Of a DNA stretch of 64,000 nucleotides, positions 50,985 through 58,648 are shown in pieces. The position numbers were made by a program, and so were the translations under genes. The notes beneath the pieces were generated by a model, which did not search any database, was not told the DNA's origin, and was given only the letters and a program-made list of their open reading frames with translations. This DNA is from Mesorhizobium ciceri WSM4083. GTDB taxonomy: Bacteria > Pseudomonadota > Alphaproteobacteria > Rhizobiales > Rhizobiaceae. The number at the start of each line of letters is the position of its first letter. Position 1 is the first letter of the stretch. The DNA is taken from positions 62,001-126,000 of the forward strand of contig NZ_JAFG01000008.1 of assembly GCF_000519305.1 (NCBI RefSeq), given 5' to 3'.

Positions 50985-51903
50985 GGTTTTCGGCCTCCGA
51001 ACGTTCCACACCGACCGCGACACAACTGCCGATGACGAGGATGGCTCCGACAATGGCCGTCACCGTCAGCCGTTCGCCGGACAAGGTCAAAAGCAGGGTC
51101 GAGGCGATCGGCGTGAGATAGGCGACCACCGCGACCCTGCCGCTGCCTTCAAGCTTCAAGGCGCGCGACCAGAAATAGTAGCCCAGGCCCATCGGACCGG
51201 CGCCGAGATAAAGGCCGAGAGCCAGGTCCGCGCCGAGGGGCCAGGTGAAACCGTCGCGAGCGCACCACAGAAACATCAAAGCGACGCCAATAAACGACGA
51301 TGGCAGCAACAGGCGATCCGCTGGGGTGGTCACCCGTCCCACCATGATCGAATAGAAGGCCATGCACAGCGCCGACCCGAATGCGGCGAGATAGCCGACC
51401 AGATCGCCCTCGAACCAGGATTGGTTGCGCCCTCCCGAAACCACCAGTGCGACGCCGATGAAGCCTACCACCGCGGCGAGACCCAACAGTGCCGGACGCC
51501 GCGGATTTTCCAAGGCAATGACTGCCGCCGCGACCATCAGCGGCCAGGTATAGGCCACCAGATTGGCCTCGATCACCGGCATCGAAGCGAAGGCGATGTA
51601 TTGCAGCACCATGGTGCCGACCAGGCCGATGAAGCCGACCGCGAGAGAGGTGAGCGCCGCCCCGGCCGTGACCGGTGCTACTCTTTCCCGGCTCATCAAT
51701 CGGATGGCTGCGAAGACGAGTGCGGCGCCTGCAAATTGCAGGAACTGGACCTGCGACACCGGGTGGCTGGCCAGCAGGGATTTGCCGACCAGCGCATTGG
51801 TGGACCACAACGCCACCGCACCGGCAGCGAAGACCAACGCGGATATCGAGCCGGATCCCTGCCGAAACAATCGGCATGGGATTCTATTTTGCTGTTCGAC
51901 CAT
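50977..51903 (-). CDS. EamA/DMT family transporter
   Basis: 308 residues with ten predicted transmembrane helices arranged as two EamA repeats (for example SISALVFAAGAVALWSTNAL and LGLYLGAGPMGLGYYFWSRA). Such proteins export metabolites including amino acids. The ATG at 51903 lies at the end of a palindromic repeat. It follows the oxygenase-like gene by 45 bases on the same strand, so it may export that enzyme's product (inference). Confidence 0.88.
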   Translation of the reverse strand: MVEQQNRIPCRLFRQGSGSISALVFAAGAVALWSTNALVGKSLLASHPVSQVQFLQFAGAALVFAAIRLMSRERVAPVTAGAALTSLAVGFIGLVGTMVLQYIAFASMPVIEANLVAYTWPLMVAAAVIALENPRRPALLGLAAVVGFIGVALVVSGGRNQSWFEGDLVGYLAAFGSALCMAFYSIMVGRVTTPADRLLLPSSFIGVALMFLWCARDGFTWPLGADLALGLYLGAGPMGLGYYFWSRALKLEGSGRVAVVAYLTPIASTLLLTLSGERLTVTAIVGAILVIGSCVAVGVERSEAENHV

Positions 51904-51943
51904 GATCCTGTCCGAAAACCGGTTCCGACTTTTCGGGATCATG
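51901..51943. repeat. Rhizobial CATGATCC palindromic repeat
   Basis: CATGATCCTGTCCGAAAACC and GGTTCCGACTTTTCGGGATCATG form an imperfect palindrome over 43 bases. This is a very common Mesorhizobium/Brucella intergenic element by my recollection. Here it provides the start codon of the EamA gene. Confidence 0.75.
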
Positions 51944-51948
51944 CCTCA

Positions 51949-52782
51949 TTACCATGATTCCCTGGCTCCGCCCGGAACTGGTGCCTCGACGGCGGCGGGC
52001 ACGGGATGCTCCGCCTCGAACCGACGGTAGGCCGGCAGCTGATTGGTCCAGACATCTTCGGCCAGTTCGCTGACCCACTCACGGTCGTGGTCGTTGTCGG
52101 CGGCGAGATAGAACATTCTGTTGTCGTCGACATAGGGTTTGGCCACCGAGCGCTGGTTGAGCACCAGCGTGACGCGCTCGCCGAACCGGATCGGCGCGGT
52201 GCGATGCAGGACGCCCAGGAATTGCCCGAGCGTCGCATAGTTCATCTTGTGATCGATGCGCATGACACTGTTGCGCGGGATCTCGCGGCCGGCTTCGAGA
52301 ATGGCGCGGCCGGTTTCGGAGTCGTCGCAGTAGATTTCGAGGTGGCCGCCGACCAACGGATTGCTGATCGACAGCGGAATGAGCTCGGTGACCGGAACGC
52401 CATCGCAATGCCACTCCACGGCGCCGTCGTCCGGATTCATGAAGGTGACCGTCGAGCCGACGATCGACAGCGGATAGGGCTCCAGCTTGGTGCCCATCAT
52501 GTCGGACAGCCGCTCCAGGCGCAGCTTGTCATGCAGCAATTCCTTGATCTCGGGAATGAAGCGGTCGGCCCCGGTGATGAAGGTCAGATCGAGGTGCTTG
52601 TGCACGGCATGGCTGGCCTTGAGCTTCAGGGCAGCCTCCTCGATCGCGGCAAGCAGTGCCGGGTCATAGCCGTGCAGATATTGCGCGACACCGAAACTCG
52701 ACACTTTCCAGGCGGTTTCATGGCCGATAATGGCCTCGCGGCTCATCGCATAACGCAGTTCGGGAATGGTATGGGCGTTCAT
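51949..52782 (-). CDS. Putative Fe(II)/2-oxoglutarate dioxygenase-like protein
   Basis: 277 residues starting MNAHTIPELRYAMSREAIIG (ATG at 52782). A likely double-stranded beta-helix core: VEWHCDGVPVTELIPL carries HxD, a later His in QFLGVLHRTAPIRFG and the basic strand RVTLVLNQRSVAKP could complete an HxD...H metal site with a 2-oxoglutarate-binding Arg. I do not recognise the exact subfamily. Upstream and divergent is a GcvA-type LysR gene; downstream is an EamA transporter. A small-molecule hydroxylase with its exporter is a reasonable guess. Confidence 0.6.
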   Translation of the reverse strand: MNAHTIPELRYAMSREAIIGHETAWKVSSFGVAQYLHGYDPALLAAIEEAALKLKASHAVHKHLDLTFITGADRFIPEIKELLHDKLRLERLSDMMGTKLEPYPLSIVGSTVTFMNPDDGAVEWHCDGVPVTELIPLSISNPLVGGHLEIYCDDSETGRAILEAGREIPRNSVMRIDHKMNYATLGQFLGVLHRTAPIRFGERVTLVLNQRSVAKPYVDDNRMFYLAADNDHDREWVSELAEDVWTNQLPAYRRFEAEHPVPAAVEAPVPGGARESW

Positions 52783-52892
52783 TGTACTTCTCCAGGAGGG
52801 GGGCAACACTTGGTAAACAGTCGATTAATTCACCCACCCCTGTAAAATTAGGAATGCTGGTGCTAGTGTAAGCCAAGCTTAAGGTCGAAACC

Positions 52893-53852
52893 GTGCGTCT
52901 GCTCAGTCAGGTCAACCTCAATTCGCTTAAAATCGTGGAGAGTGCTGCGAGGCACGGTAATTTCACGCGTGCCGGCGAAGAACAGTTTATTACCGCTTCA
53001 GCGGTCAGCCAGCGCGTGAAAAGCCTTGAGGATCAGCTGCGCTTCAAGATTTTCCAACGCGGCGGCAATGCGGTGTCGTTGACGCCGGAGGGCGAGACCT
53101 ATGTCTCGCGCGTTCGCGAGGCGTTGGAGCGAATCGTCGCCGCCAGCATGGAAGCGACCGGGCAATCGCAGGAGCATGTGCTAAAAATATCGGTGCTGCC
53201 CACCTTTGCGGCACGCTGGCTGTTTCCGCGCCTGCCGCTGTTCCAGCAGCAATATCCCGATATCGTGATGCGGGTCTCGACCTCCTACGCGACGCATGAG
53301 TTCACGGCCTCGGAATTCGATCTCGAAATCCGTTATGGCGACGGTCACTTTCACGGGCTGCAATCCGATCTGCTGTTTCGCGAAGACCTGACACCGGTGT
53401 GCAGCCGCAAGCTGTTCCACGAAGTTCTCGGCGATAAACGGCTGTCGAAGGTGACACCGGACGACCTCAAGCACTTTACCCTGCTGCATTCCGACACCTG
53501 CACCCAGAATTGGCAATCCTGGCTTGGTTTCGCCGGCGCCAGCTTCGTGCTCAGCGAGACCAAGAGCATCTATTTCGACTCGTGCATGATGTCCTACGAG
53601 GCAGCCAATTCCGGGATGGGCTTTGCGGTGGCCAACCGTGCCTATATGGCCAGCGACATCCGCGCCGAAAGGTTGGTGGCCCCCTTCGCCGTCCACCACC
53701 CGAACACGGCTGGCTGGTATTTTGTTTCCCCGCTGAGAGGCCTTGCCGCACGCAAGGTCCAGTTGTTCAAGCAGTGGGTGATGGCGGAAGCGGCTCTGAC
53801 GCAGTGCCAACTGGACAGCGAAATCAGGGGCGAGGCTTCGACGGCCGCCTGA
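52893..53852 (+). CDS. LysR-family regulator, GcvA-like
   Basis: 319 residues from a GTG at 52893. HTH LNSLKIVESAARHGNFTRAG, EEQFITASAVSQRVKSLEDQ, then a substrate-binding domain with SVLPTFAARWLFPRLPLFQQ typical of GcvA. It diverges from the oxygenase-like gene (110 bases between starts), the usual position for a regulator of that operon. Confidence 0.93.
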   Translation: MRLLSQVNLNSLKIVESAARHGNFTRAGEEQFITASAVSQRVKSLEDQLRFKIFQRGGNAVSLTPEGETYVSRVREALERIVAASMEATGQSQEHVLKISVLPTFAARWLFPRLPLFQQQYPDIVMRVSTSYATHEFTASEFDLEIRYGDGHFHGLQSDLLFREDLTPVCSRKLFHEVLGDKRLSKVTPDDLKHFTLLHSDTCTQNWQSWLGFAGASFVLSETKSIYFDSCMMSYEAANSGMGFAVANRAYMASDIRAERLVAPFAVHHPNTAGWYFVSPLRGLAARKVQLFKQWVMAEAALTQCQLDSEIRGEASTAA

Positions 53853-53963
53853 ATCTCGGGCAAGTATCCGGTGTGCCGGCTAATTTCTGATGCAAAGACG
53901 ATGCTGCAGCACAAGATGCAGCGATAGTAGGCGCAAGCTCTTCAACCTTCGGACGGCACCGGA

Positions 53964-54476
53964 TCAGGCGAAAGCCCTGCCCTCCTCGGTCCGCTGGAAA
54001 AGCATCAGGTCCAACCCCAGGCTTGGCCGTCCCAGGATGGTCAGGATCGTATGCGCCTGGCCGCGATGATGGGTCTGGTGGTTGAAGACATGGTCCAGCG
54101 CCGGCGCCAGCCTTTGCGAGACGGTGCGCATGTCCGAGACGGTCATGTAGGTGAAGCGGCCCGTCAACGCCTTGTCATTGAGGCGGCCGATCCAGTCGAT
54201 GATCCTCCTGTCTTCGGCTTCACGCGCCGCCCGCAGGCCGGTCAACCCCCGATGCAGGATAGCGTCCAGTGTCGTCGGCGCGTCGCCCTCGCCGGTGAAG
54301 CGCTTCATCCAGATCCGATCGGCCGTCAAAACGTGGTTGAGCGTGCCCATCATCGAGCCGAAGAAGGCGCCGACATCGCGGTTGAATTCCTCATCATCGA
54401 GCTCCGCGGCGGCATCATAGATGCGGCCATTGGCCCATTGATTATAGGCCGCAAACATCATGAAATGCTGTCTCAT
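53964..54476 (-). CDS. DinB family protein
   Basis: 170 residues, four-helix bundle with the DinB metal ligands: His in MMGTLNHVLTADRIWMKRF and HQTHHRGQAHTIL near residue 133. DinB/YfiT proteins are putative metal-dependent thiol transferases or hydrolases. GAGGGA precedes the ATG. Divergent from the GST gene. Confidence 0.9.
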   Translation of the reverse strand: MRQHFMMFAAYNQWANGRIYDAAAELDDEEFNRDVGAFFGSMMGTLNHVLTADRIWMKRFTGEGDAPTTLDAILHRGLTGLRAAREAEDRRIIDWIGRLNDKALTGRFTYMTVSDMRTVSQRLAPALDHVFNHQTHHRGQAHTILTILGRPSLGLDLMLFQRTEEGRAFA

Positions 54477-54535
54477 GGCTTCCCTCGGCTCGCGTCGATA
54501 CGGGGCCTACCTAACCCGCGAGGAAGCCGCCGCCA

Positions 54536-55228
54536 ATGACCATTCTGCTCTATGACCTCGTCGGACGCGACAGCACACGTCCGTTCAGCCCGCATTGCTG
54601 GAAGGTGGTGATGGCGCTTGCCCACAAGGGGCTCGACATATCGACCGTACCGACGCGCTTTCTCGAGGTGCCCGCTGTCGAGGGCGGCGTTTCGAAAACC
54701 GTCCCGGTGATCCGCGACGGCGAGACGGTCCTCGCGGATTCCTTCGCCATCGCCCTCTATCTCGATGAAGCCTATCCGGACCGGCCGACGCTGTTTGGCG
54801 GTGAAGGCGGCAAGGCGATGGCGCGCTTCATCGAACGCTGGTCGCAAGTGACCATTCATCCCTACGTGACCACCGCGGCCATCATGGACCTTCATGCCAT
54901 GCAGGACGCGGAAAACGCCGTCTATTTCCGCCAGAGCCGGGAGCAGCGTCTTGGCAAGCGGCTGGAGGAGGTGAAGGCCGCCAGGGAAGCCGGGCTCGGC
55001 AATTTCAGAGCCTCGCTGGAGCCATTGCGCTCGATGCTCTTCTATCAGCCATTCATCGGCGGCGCGGCGCCGCTGTTTAGCGACTATATCGTCTTCGGCG
55101 CAATGCAATGGGCGCGCATAGCCTCGCCCTACCAACTGCTCGACGACGGCGACGTGGTGGCGCAGTGGTTCGCCCGCTGCCTCGACCTGTATGGCGGGCT
55201 GGGACGAAAGGTCGCCGCCGCGGCTTGA
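54536..55228 (+). CDS. Glutathione S-transferase family protein
   Basis: 230 residues. Thioredoxin-like N-terminal domain with RPFSPHCWKVVMALAHKGLD, cis-Pro region SKTVPVIRDG and DSFAIALYLDEAYP, then an all-helical domain. Resembles bacterial beta-etherase/GST-type enzymes. Substrate unknown. Confidence 0.9.
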   Translation: MTILLYDLVGRDSTRPFSPHCWKVVMALAHKGLDISTVPTRFLEVPAVEGGVSKTVPVIRDGETVLADSFAIALYLDEAYPDRPTLFGGEGGKAMARFIERWSQVTIHPYVTTAAIMDLHAMQDAENAVYFRQSREQRLGKRLEEVKAAREAGLGNFRASLEPLRSMLFYQPFIGGAAPLFSDYIVFGAMQWARIASPYQLLDDGDVVAQWFARCLDLYGGLGRKVAAAA

Positions 55229-55239
55229 CGCCGTAAAGC

Positions 55240-55500
55240 TTACTTGGCCGCCGCCTTCTTTGGCTTGCCGGCCTTCGTGGCAGCCTTTGCCTCCTTGGGG
55301 TCGGCCTTTGCCTTGGCGGCGCCAGTTGCCTTCTTGGTTGGCTTTTTGGCTGCCGACTTGCCCGCGGCGTCCTGCTGGTCGACATCCGCTGCCGCCTGAT
55401 GCCAATGGCGCTCATGATGTCCAGCCGGCTGGCCCTCTTGCAGCCAGATCTGGTGCGCACGGTTGCGAATGCGTTCCTGACGATCGTCTGTGATGGTCAT
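55240..55500 (-). CDS. DUF2934 protein with Lys/Ala-rich tail
   Basis: 86 residues from the ATG at 55500. The N-terminal DRQERIRNRAHQIWLQEGQP then AGHHERHWHQA is a DUF2934 domain, followed by a low-complexity Lys/Ala/Pro tail (KKPTKKATGAAKAKA). The tail suggests nucleic-acid binding. Convergent with the GST gene. Confidence 0.85.
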   Translation of the reverse strand: MTITDDRQERIRNRAHQIWLQEGQPAGHHERHWHQAAADVDQQDAAGKSAAKKPTKKATGAAKAKADPKEAKAATKAGKPKKAAAK

Positions 55501-55640
55501 GTTGTCTCCATACGGCCCGACCTCAGCGCGGCGCCGACACGCGACTATAGCAAGCAAAGCGTTGCTGTGCAGCCGTCTGATCGGGGCCGGCTTGCCGCGG
55601 AAACGCGCAGCCGTCCGGCCCTTCGCTATCGCTCCCTGCC

Positions 55641-55748
55641 CTTCGGGCGTTCAAACCCTTTGAAAGGTCCACTGGACCTTTCAATCCGCCCGAAGGCGGA
55701 CCGGGCTTTCACCGTTCGTCGTTCGGAAAGCCAAGCAATTGGCTTTCC
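55641..55748. repeat. Nested palindromes in the ndk upstream gap
   Basis: CTTCGGGCG (55641-55649) pairs with CGCCCGAAG (55687-55695) around a perfect palindrome GAAAGGTCCA-C-TGGACCTTTC (55662-55682). A second hairpin GGAAAGCCAA-GCAA-TTGGCTTTCC follows at 55725-55748. They lie in the 335-base gap 55501-55835, which has no gene, 90 bases before ndk. Probably a REP-type rhizobial element. Confidence 0.75.
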
Positions 55749-55835
55749 GTCCGCTTTGCGGCCCCCTTGGCAATGGGCCGGGCGGCTTGTATAGAGCCCG
55801 CCACTCTCAATTCCATTCTCAGACAAGGACGACCC

Positions 55836-56258
55836 ATGGCGCTCGAACGCACATTTTCCATGATCAAGCCGGACGCGACCCGGCGCAACCTCACCGGCGC
55901 CATCACCAGGATGCTGGAAGAGGCAGGCCTGCGCGTCATCGCCTCGCGCCGGGTCTGGATGAGCCGCCGCGAAGCGGAAGGCTTCTATGCCGTCCACAAG
56001 GACCGTCCTTTCTTCGGCGAATTGGTTGAATTCATGTCGTCGGCACCGACCGTCGTCCAGGTTCTGGAAGGCGAGAACGCCATTGCCAGGAACCGCGAAG
56101 TGATGGGCGCCACGAACCCGGCCAACGCCGCCGAAGGCACCATCCGCAAGGTTCATGCGCTGTCGATCGGCGAAAACTCGGTGCACGGCTCCGACGCACC
56201 GGAGACCGCGGCAGAAGAGATCAAGTACTGGTTCTCGGACACCGAGATCGTCGGCTGA
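55836..56258 (+). CDS. ndk: Nucleoside diphosphate kinase
   Basis: 140 residues from the ATG at 55836: ALERTFSMIKPDATRRNLTG, MGATNPANAAEGTIRK and the active-site ENSVHGSDAPETAAEEIKYW with the phosphoaccepting His at 117. Exchanges terminal phosphates among NTPs. Followed by a strong terminator at 56286. Confidence 0.98.
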   Translation: MALERTFSMIKPDATRRNLTGAITRMLEEAGLRVIASRRVWMSRREAEGFYAVHKDRPFFGELVEFMSSAPTVVQVLEGENAIARNREVMGATNPANAAEGTIRKVHALSIGENSVHGSDAPETAAEEIKYWFSDTEIVG

Positions 56259-56285
56259 GCCGATAGTCAGGACCTTATCCCGTAA

Positions 56286-56314
56286 AAGAAGGCCGGCGTT
56301 TCGCCGGCCTTCTT
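56286..56314. terminator. Bidirectional intrinsic terminator
   Basis: AAGAAGGCCGGCG-TTT-CGCCGGCCTTCTT, a 13-bp stem with a 3-base loop between the convergent ndk and META/YbaY genes. Confidence 0.9.
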
Positions 56315-56323
56315 CGTTAGGGG

Positions 56324-57088
56324 TCAGCTGGCCGCGCTCAAGCGCAGGATCTCGCGGCCGTCCTTGTCTGATATGATGAGCTTGCCGGCATCGACACGAT
56401 ATGACGCCGCCTTGGCCAGCGCATCGAACAGCGCCTTTTCCTCGGCCATCACCTCTGGCGCGCAGGCCTTGTAGGTCGAACCGATGTCTCTGATCGCGAT
56501 CGTTTGGCCATCGAGTTTGGCGGTGGCGAAATAGGTGTTGCAGGGGCCGCTGCCGCCCGCCTTGCCGGCCTCGCTGACCCTGAATGTCGCTTGCGGGGCA
56601 GCAATGGCGCCGATGCCGTCGACATAGTCGACCAGCCAGAGCTGGTCGAAGACGGAAACCATGGGCTCGGCGCTCGGGGTGACCATCTTCAGCATGATGG
56701 TCTGCGGCACGTCGGCCAGCGGATCGACCTGATGGCGCATATCGGAGATGAACAGCAGCTTGTCATCGACGGTGATGCGGGCTTGCAACGCGTAAGTCAT
56801 CTGCGACCGGATGACGGAAGGGTCGAATTTGATCTCGAAGCTGATCGGCACCTGGCCGGCCGGCTTCACTTCCTGTTCGCCGATAATGGTGGCCGGCGCA
56901 TAGGCCAGCGACACATCGGCAAGTTGCACGGAGAGCACGGCACTGGGCGGCAAGGCAATGCGCTCGCGATAGATCACCTCGCCTCTCACGGAATTTTCGG
57001 CGGCAACAGACTGCTCCGGAACGGCCAATATGCCGACGACCAGAGGCACGAAACCGAAGATGAAGAACTCCGCGATCCTGTCCAGCAT
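56324..57088 (-). CDS. YbaY-type lipoprotein-like domain plus META/HslJ domain protein
   Basis: 254 residues from the ATG at 57088 with GGGAG upstream. An N-terminal hydrophobic segment (FFIFGFVPLVVGILAVP) is a signal or anchor. The first domain (RGEVIYRERIALPPSAVLSV ... PISFEIKFDP) is YbaY-like. The second has SGPCNTYFATAKLDGQTIAI and STYKACAPEVMAEEKALFDA, the META/HslJ pattern with two conserved Cys. Likely periplasmic, envelope stress related; role not established. Confidence 0.83.
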   Translation of the reverse strand: MLDRIAEFFIFGFVPLVVGILAVPEQSVAAENSVRGEVIYRERIALPPSAVLSVQLADVSLAYAPATIIGEQEVKPAGQVPISFEIKFDPSVIRSQMTYALQARITVDDKLLFISDMRHQVDPLADVPQTIMLKMVTPSAEPMVSVFDQLWLVDYVDGIGAIAAPQATFRVSEAGKAGGSGPCNTYFATAKLDGQTIAIRDIGSTYKACAPEVMAEEKALFDALAKAASYRVDAGKLIISDKDGREILRLSAAS

Positions 57089-57217
57089 GACCATCTCCCT
57101 TGCCCAGGCTGGCCAAGGCCCCGAGCCGCCAATGCTCCCGGGCTGCCAGTGCCCAAGCTGACCAGCCGCGCTCAATTGGCCAAATGATTGCGGTCAACAC
57201 ATGGCTGCGGCGGTATT

Positions 57218-57694
57218 TTAGTCTGACGATTTCCAGCGACCGGCCGCCTCGTCGTCGGCCTCCTTGGCCTCGACCCAGCCGCCCTCGGAACCGTCCGCGC
57301 GATGCTCCTTCTTCCAGAAGGGCGCGCGCGATTTGAGATAGTCCATGAGAAAGTTCGCCGCCTCGAACGCCGCCTGGCGATGCACCGAGGCAGTCACGAC
57401 CAGCACGATGTTCTCGCCGGGCGCGATCTTGCCGTGGCGGTGGATGGCGGTGAGCCCCTGCAACGGCCAACGCTCGACCGCTTCGGCAGCGATGCGGGCG
57501 ATTTCTGCTTCGGCCATACCTGGATAGTGTTCGAGCTCGAGCGCCGAGAGCGCGCCCTGCTCGTCGCGGCAAAGGCCGGAGAAGGTCACCACGGCGCCGA
57601 TATCGGCGCGGCCTTGCGTCAGTCTGGCGATCTCGGCGGCGACGTCAAAATCCTGGCGCTGAATGCGCACGACAGGCAAGACCCCGCCGCTCAT
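57218..57694 (-). CDS. moaE: Molybdopterin synthase catalytic subunit
   Basis: 158 residues: VVTFSGLCRDEQGALSALEL, HYPGMAEAEI, RHGKIAPGENIVLVVTASVH, and PFWKKEH with the catalytic Lys residues. With MoaD it makes the dithiolene of molybdopterin. One base separates it from moaD. The oxidoreductase at 45829 is one possible user of the cofactor. Confidence 0.95.
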   Translation of the reverse strand: MSGGVLPVVRIQRQDFDVAAEIARLTQGRADIGAVVTFSGLCRDEQGALSALELEHYPGMAEAEIARIAAEAVERWPLQGLTAIHRHGKIAPGENIVLVVTASVHRQAAFEAANFLMDYLKSRAPFWKKEHRADGSEGGWVEAKEADDEAAGRWKSSD

Positions 57695-57695
57695 G

Positions 57696-57953
57696 TCAGC
57701 CCCCGGTCATCGGCGGGAACAGCGCGATTTCGCGGGCGCCCGCGATCTTCTCGCGGTGCTCGACATGTTCCTGGTTGATGGCGACGCGGATCACGTCGGG
57801 ATATTGCAGCGCGTGCTCGTAGCCCTCGCCGCGCGATTTCAGCCAGCGCAGGAGATCGGCGACCGTCTCGATGCCGGCAGGCAGGTCGACATCCTCCTCA
57901 GGCATACCGATGCGTTCGCGCACCCAGGCAAAATAAATGAGCCGGGTCGTCAT
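57696..57953 (-). CDS. moaD: Molybdopterin synthase sulfur carrier subunit
   Basis: 85 residues, ubiquitin-like fold: RLIYFAWVRERIGMPEEDVD, VRVAINQEHVEH-type core and the terminal FPPMTGG, whose Gly-Gly is thiocarboxylated. Operon partner of moaE. Confidence 0.95.
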   Translation of the reverse strand: MTTRLIYFAWVRERIGMPEEDVDLPAGIETVADLLRWLKSRGEGYEHALQYPDVIRVAINQEHVEHREKIAGAREIALFPPMTGG

Positions 57954-57954
57954 C

Positions 57955-58551
57955 TCACTCGTCCATGATGTGCTTGAGGCCGGCGCGGAAATAGTCGTAG
58001 CCCGTATAGAGCGTCACCAACGCCGCGATCCACAGCAGCACCAGCCCGGTCTGGGTGGTCAGCGGAAAGATCTTGTCGCCGGCCGGTCCGGCCAAGAGGA
58101 ACGCTATGGCGACCATCTGGATGGCGGTCTTCCATTTTGCCAGCTGCGTCACCGGCACCGAGACCTTGAGAGCCGCCAGATATTCGCGCAGGCCCGAGAC
58201 GAGGATTTCGCGGCACAGGATGATGATCGCCGCCCACAACGACCAGCCGGCAATGCCCGCATGGCGATCGGTGTCGGCGGCCAGCAGCAGCAGGCAGGTG
58301 GCGACCAGCAGCTTGTCGGCGATCGGGTCGAGCATCTTGCCGATGTTGGAGGTCTGCTGCCAGGCGCGTGCCAGATAGCCATCCAGATAGTCGGTGATCG
58401 AGGCGAGCAGGAAGATGATCAGCGCCGACCAACGGGCAAAGTCGCTCGACTTCAGATGTCCTTCGAGAAAAAAGCACAGCACCACCATCGGCACCGCGAC
58501 GATGCGGGCGTAGGTGAGCATGTTGGGCAGGTTGAACGCGCGCTTGGCCAT
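57955..58551 (-). CDS. pgsA: CDP-diacylglycerol-glycerol-3-phosphate 3-phosphatidyltransferase
   Basis: 198 residues, integral membrane. NLPNMLTYARIVAVPMVVL, the active motif DYLDGYLARAWQQTSNIGKM then LDPIADKLLVA, and a final EAxx-like GYDYFRAGLKHIMDE. First committed step to phosphatidylglycerol. uvrC-pgsA-moaD-moaE is a frequent alphaproteobacterial order. Confidence 0.94.
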   Translation of the reverse strand: MAKRAFNLPNMLTYARIVAVPMVVLCFFLEGHLKSSDFARWSALIIFLLASITDYLDGYLARAWQQTSNIGKMLDPIADKLLVATCLLLLAADTDRHAGIAGWSLWAAIIILCREILVSGLREYLAALKVSVPVTQLAKWKTAIQMVAIAFLLAGPAGDKIFPLTTQTGLVLLWIAALVTLYTGYDYFRAGLKHIMDE

Positions 58552-58648
58552 GTCTGGGAAACTCTTTCTGCCTGCCTACTCAAATCAGAAGCGAATGTGG
58601 GGGGTCAACAGGCTAGAATCGATTGGCCAGATGAAAGTGCCAGATTTT

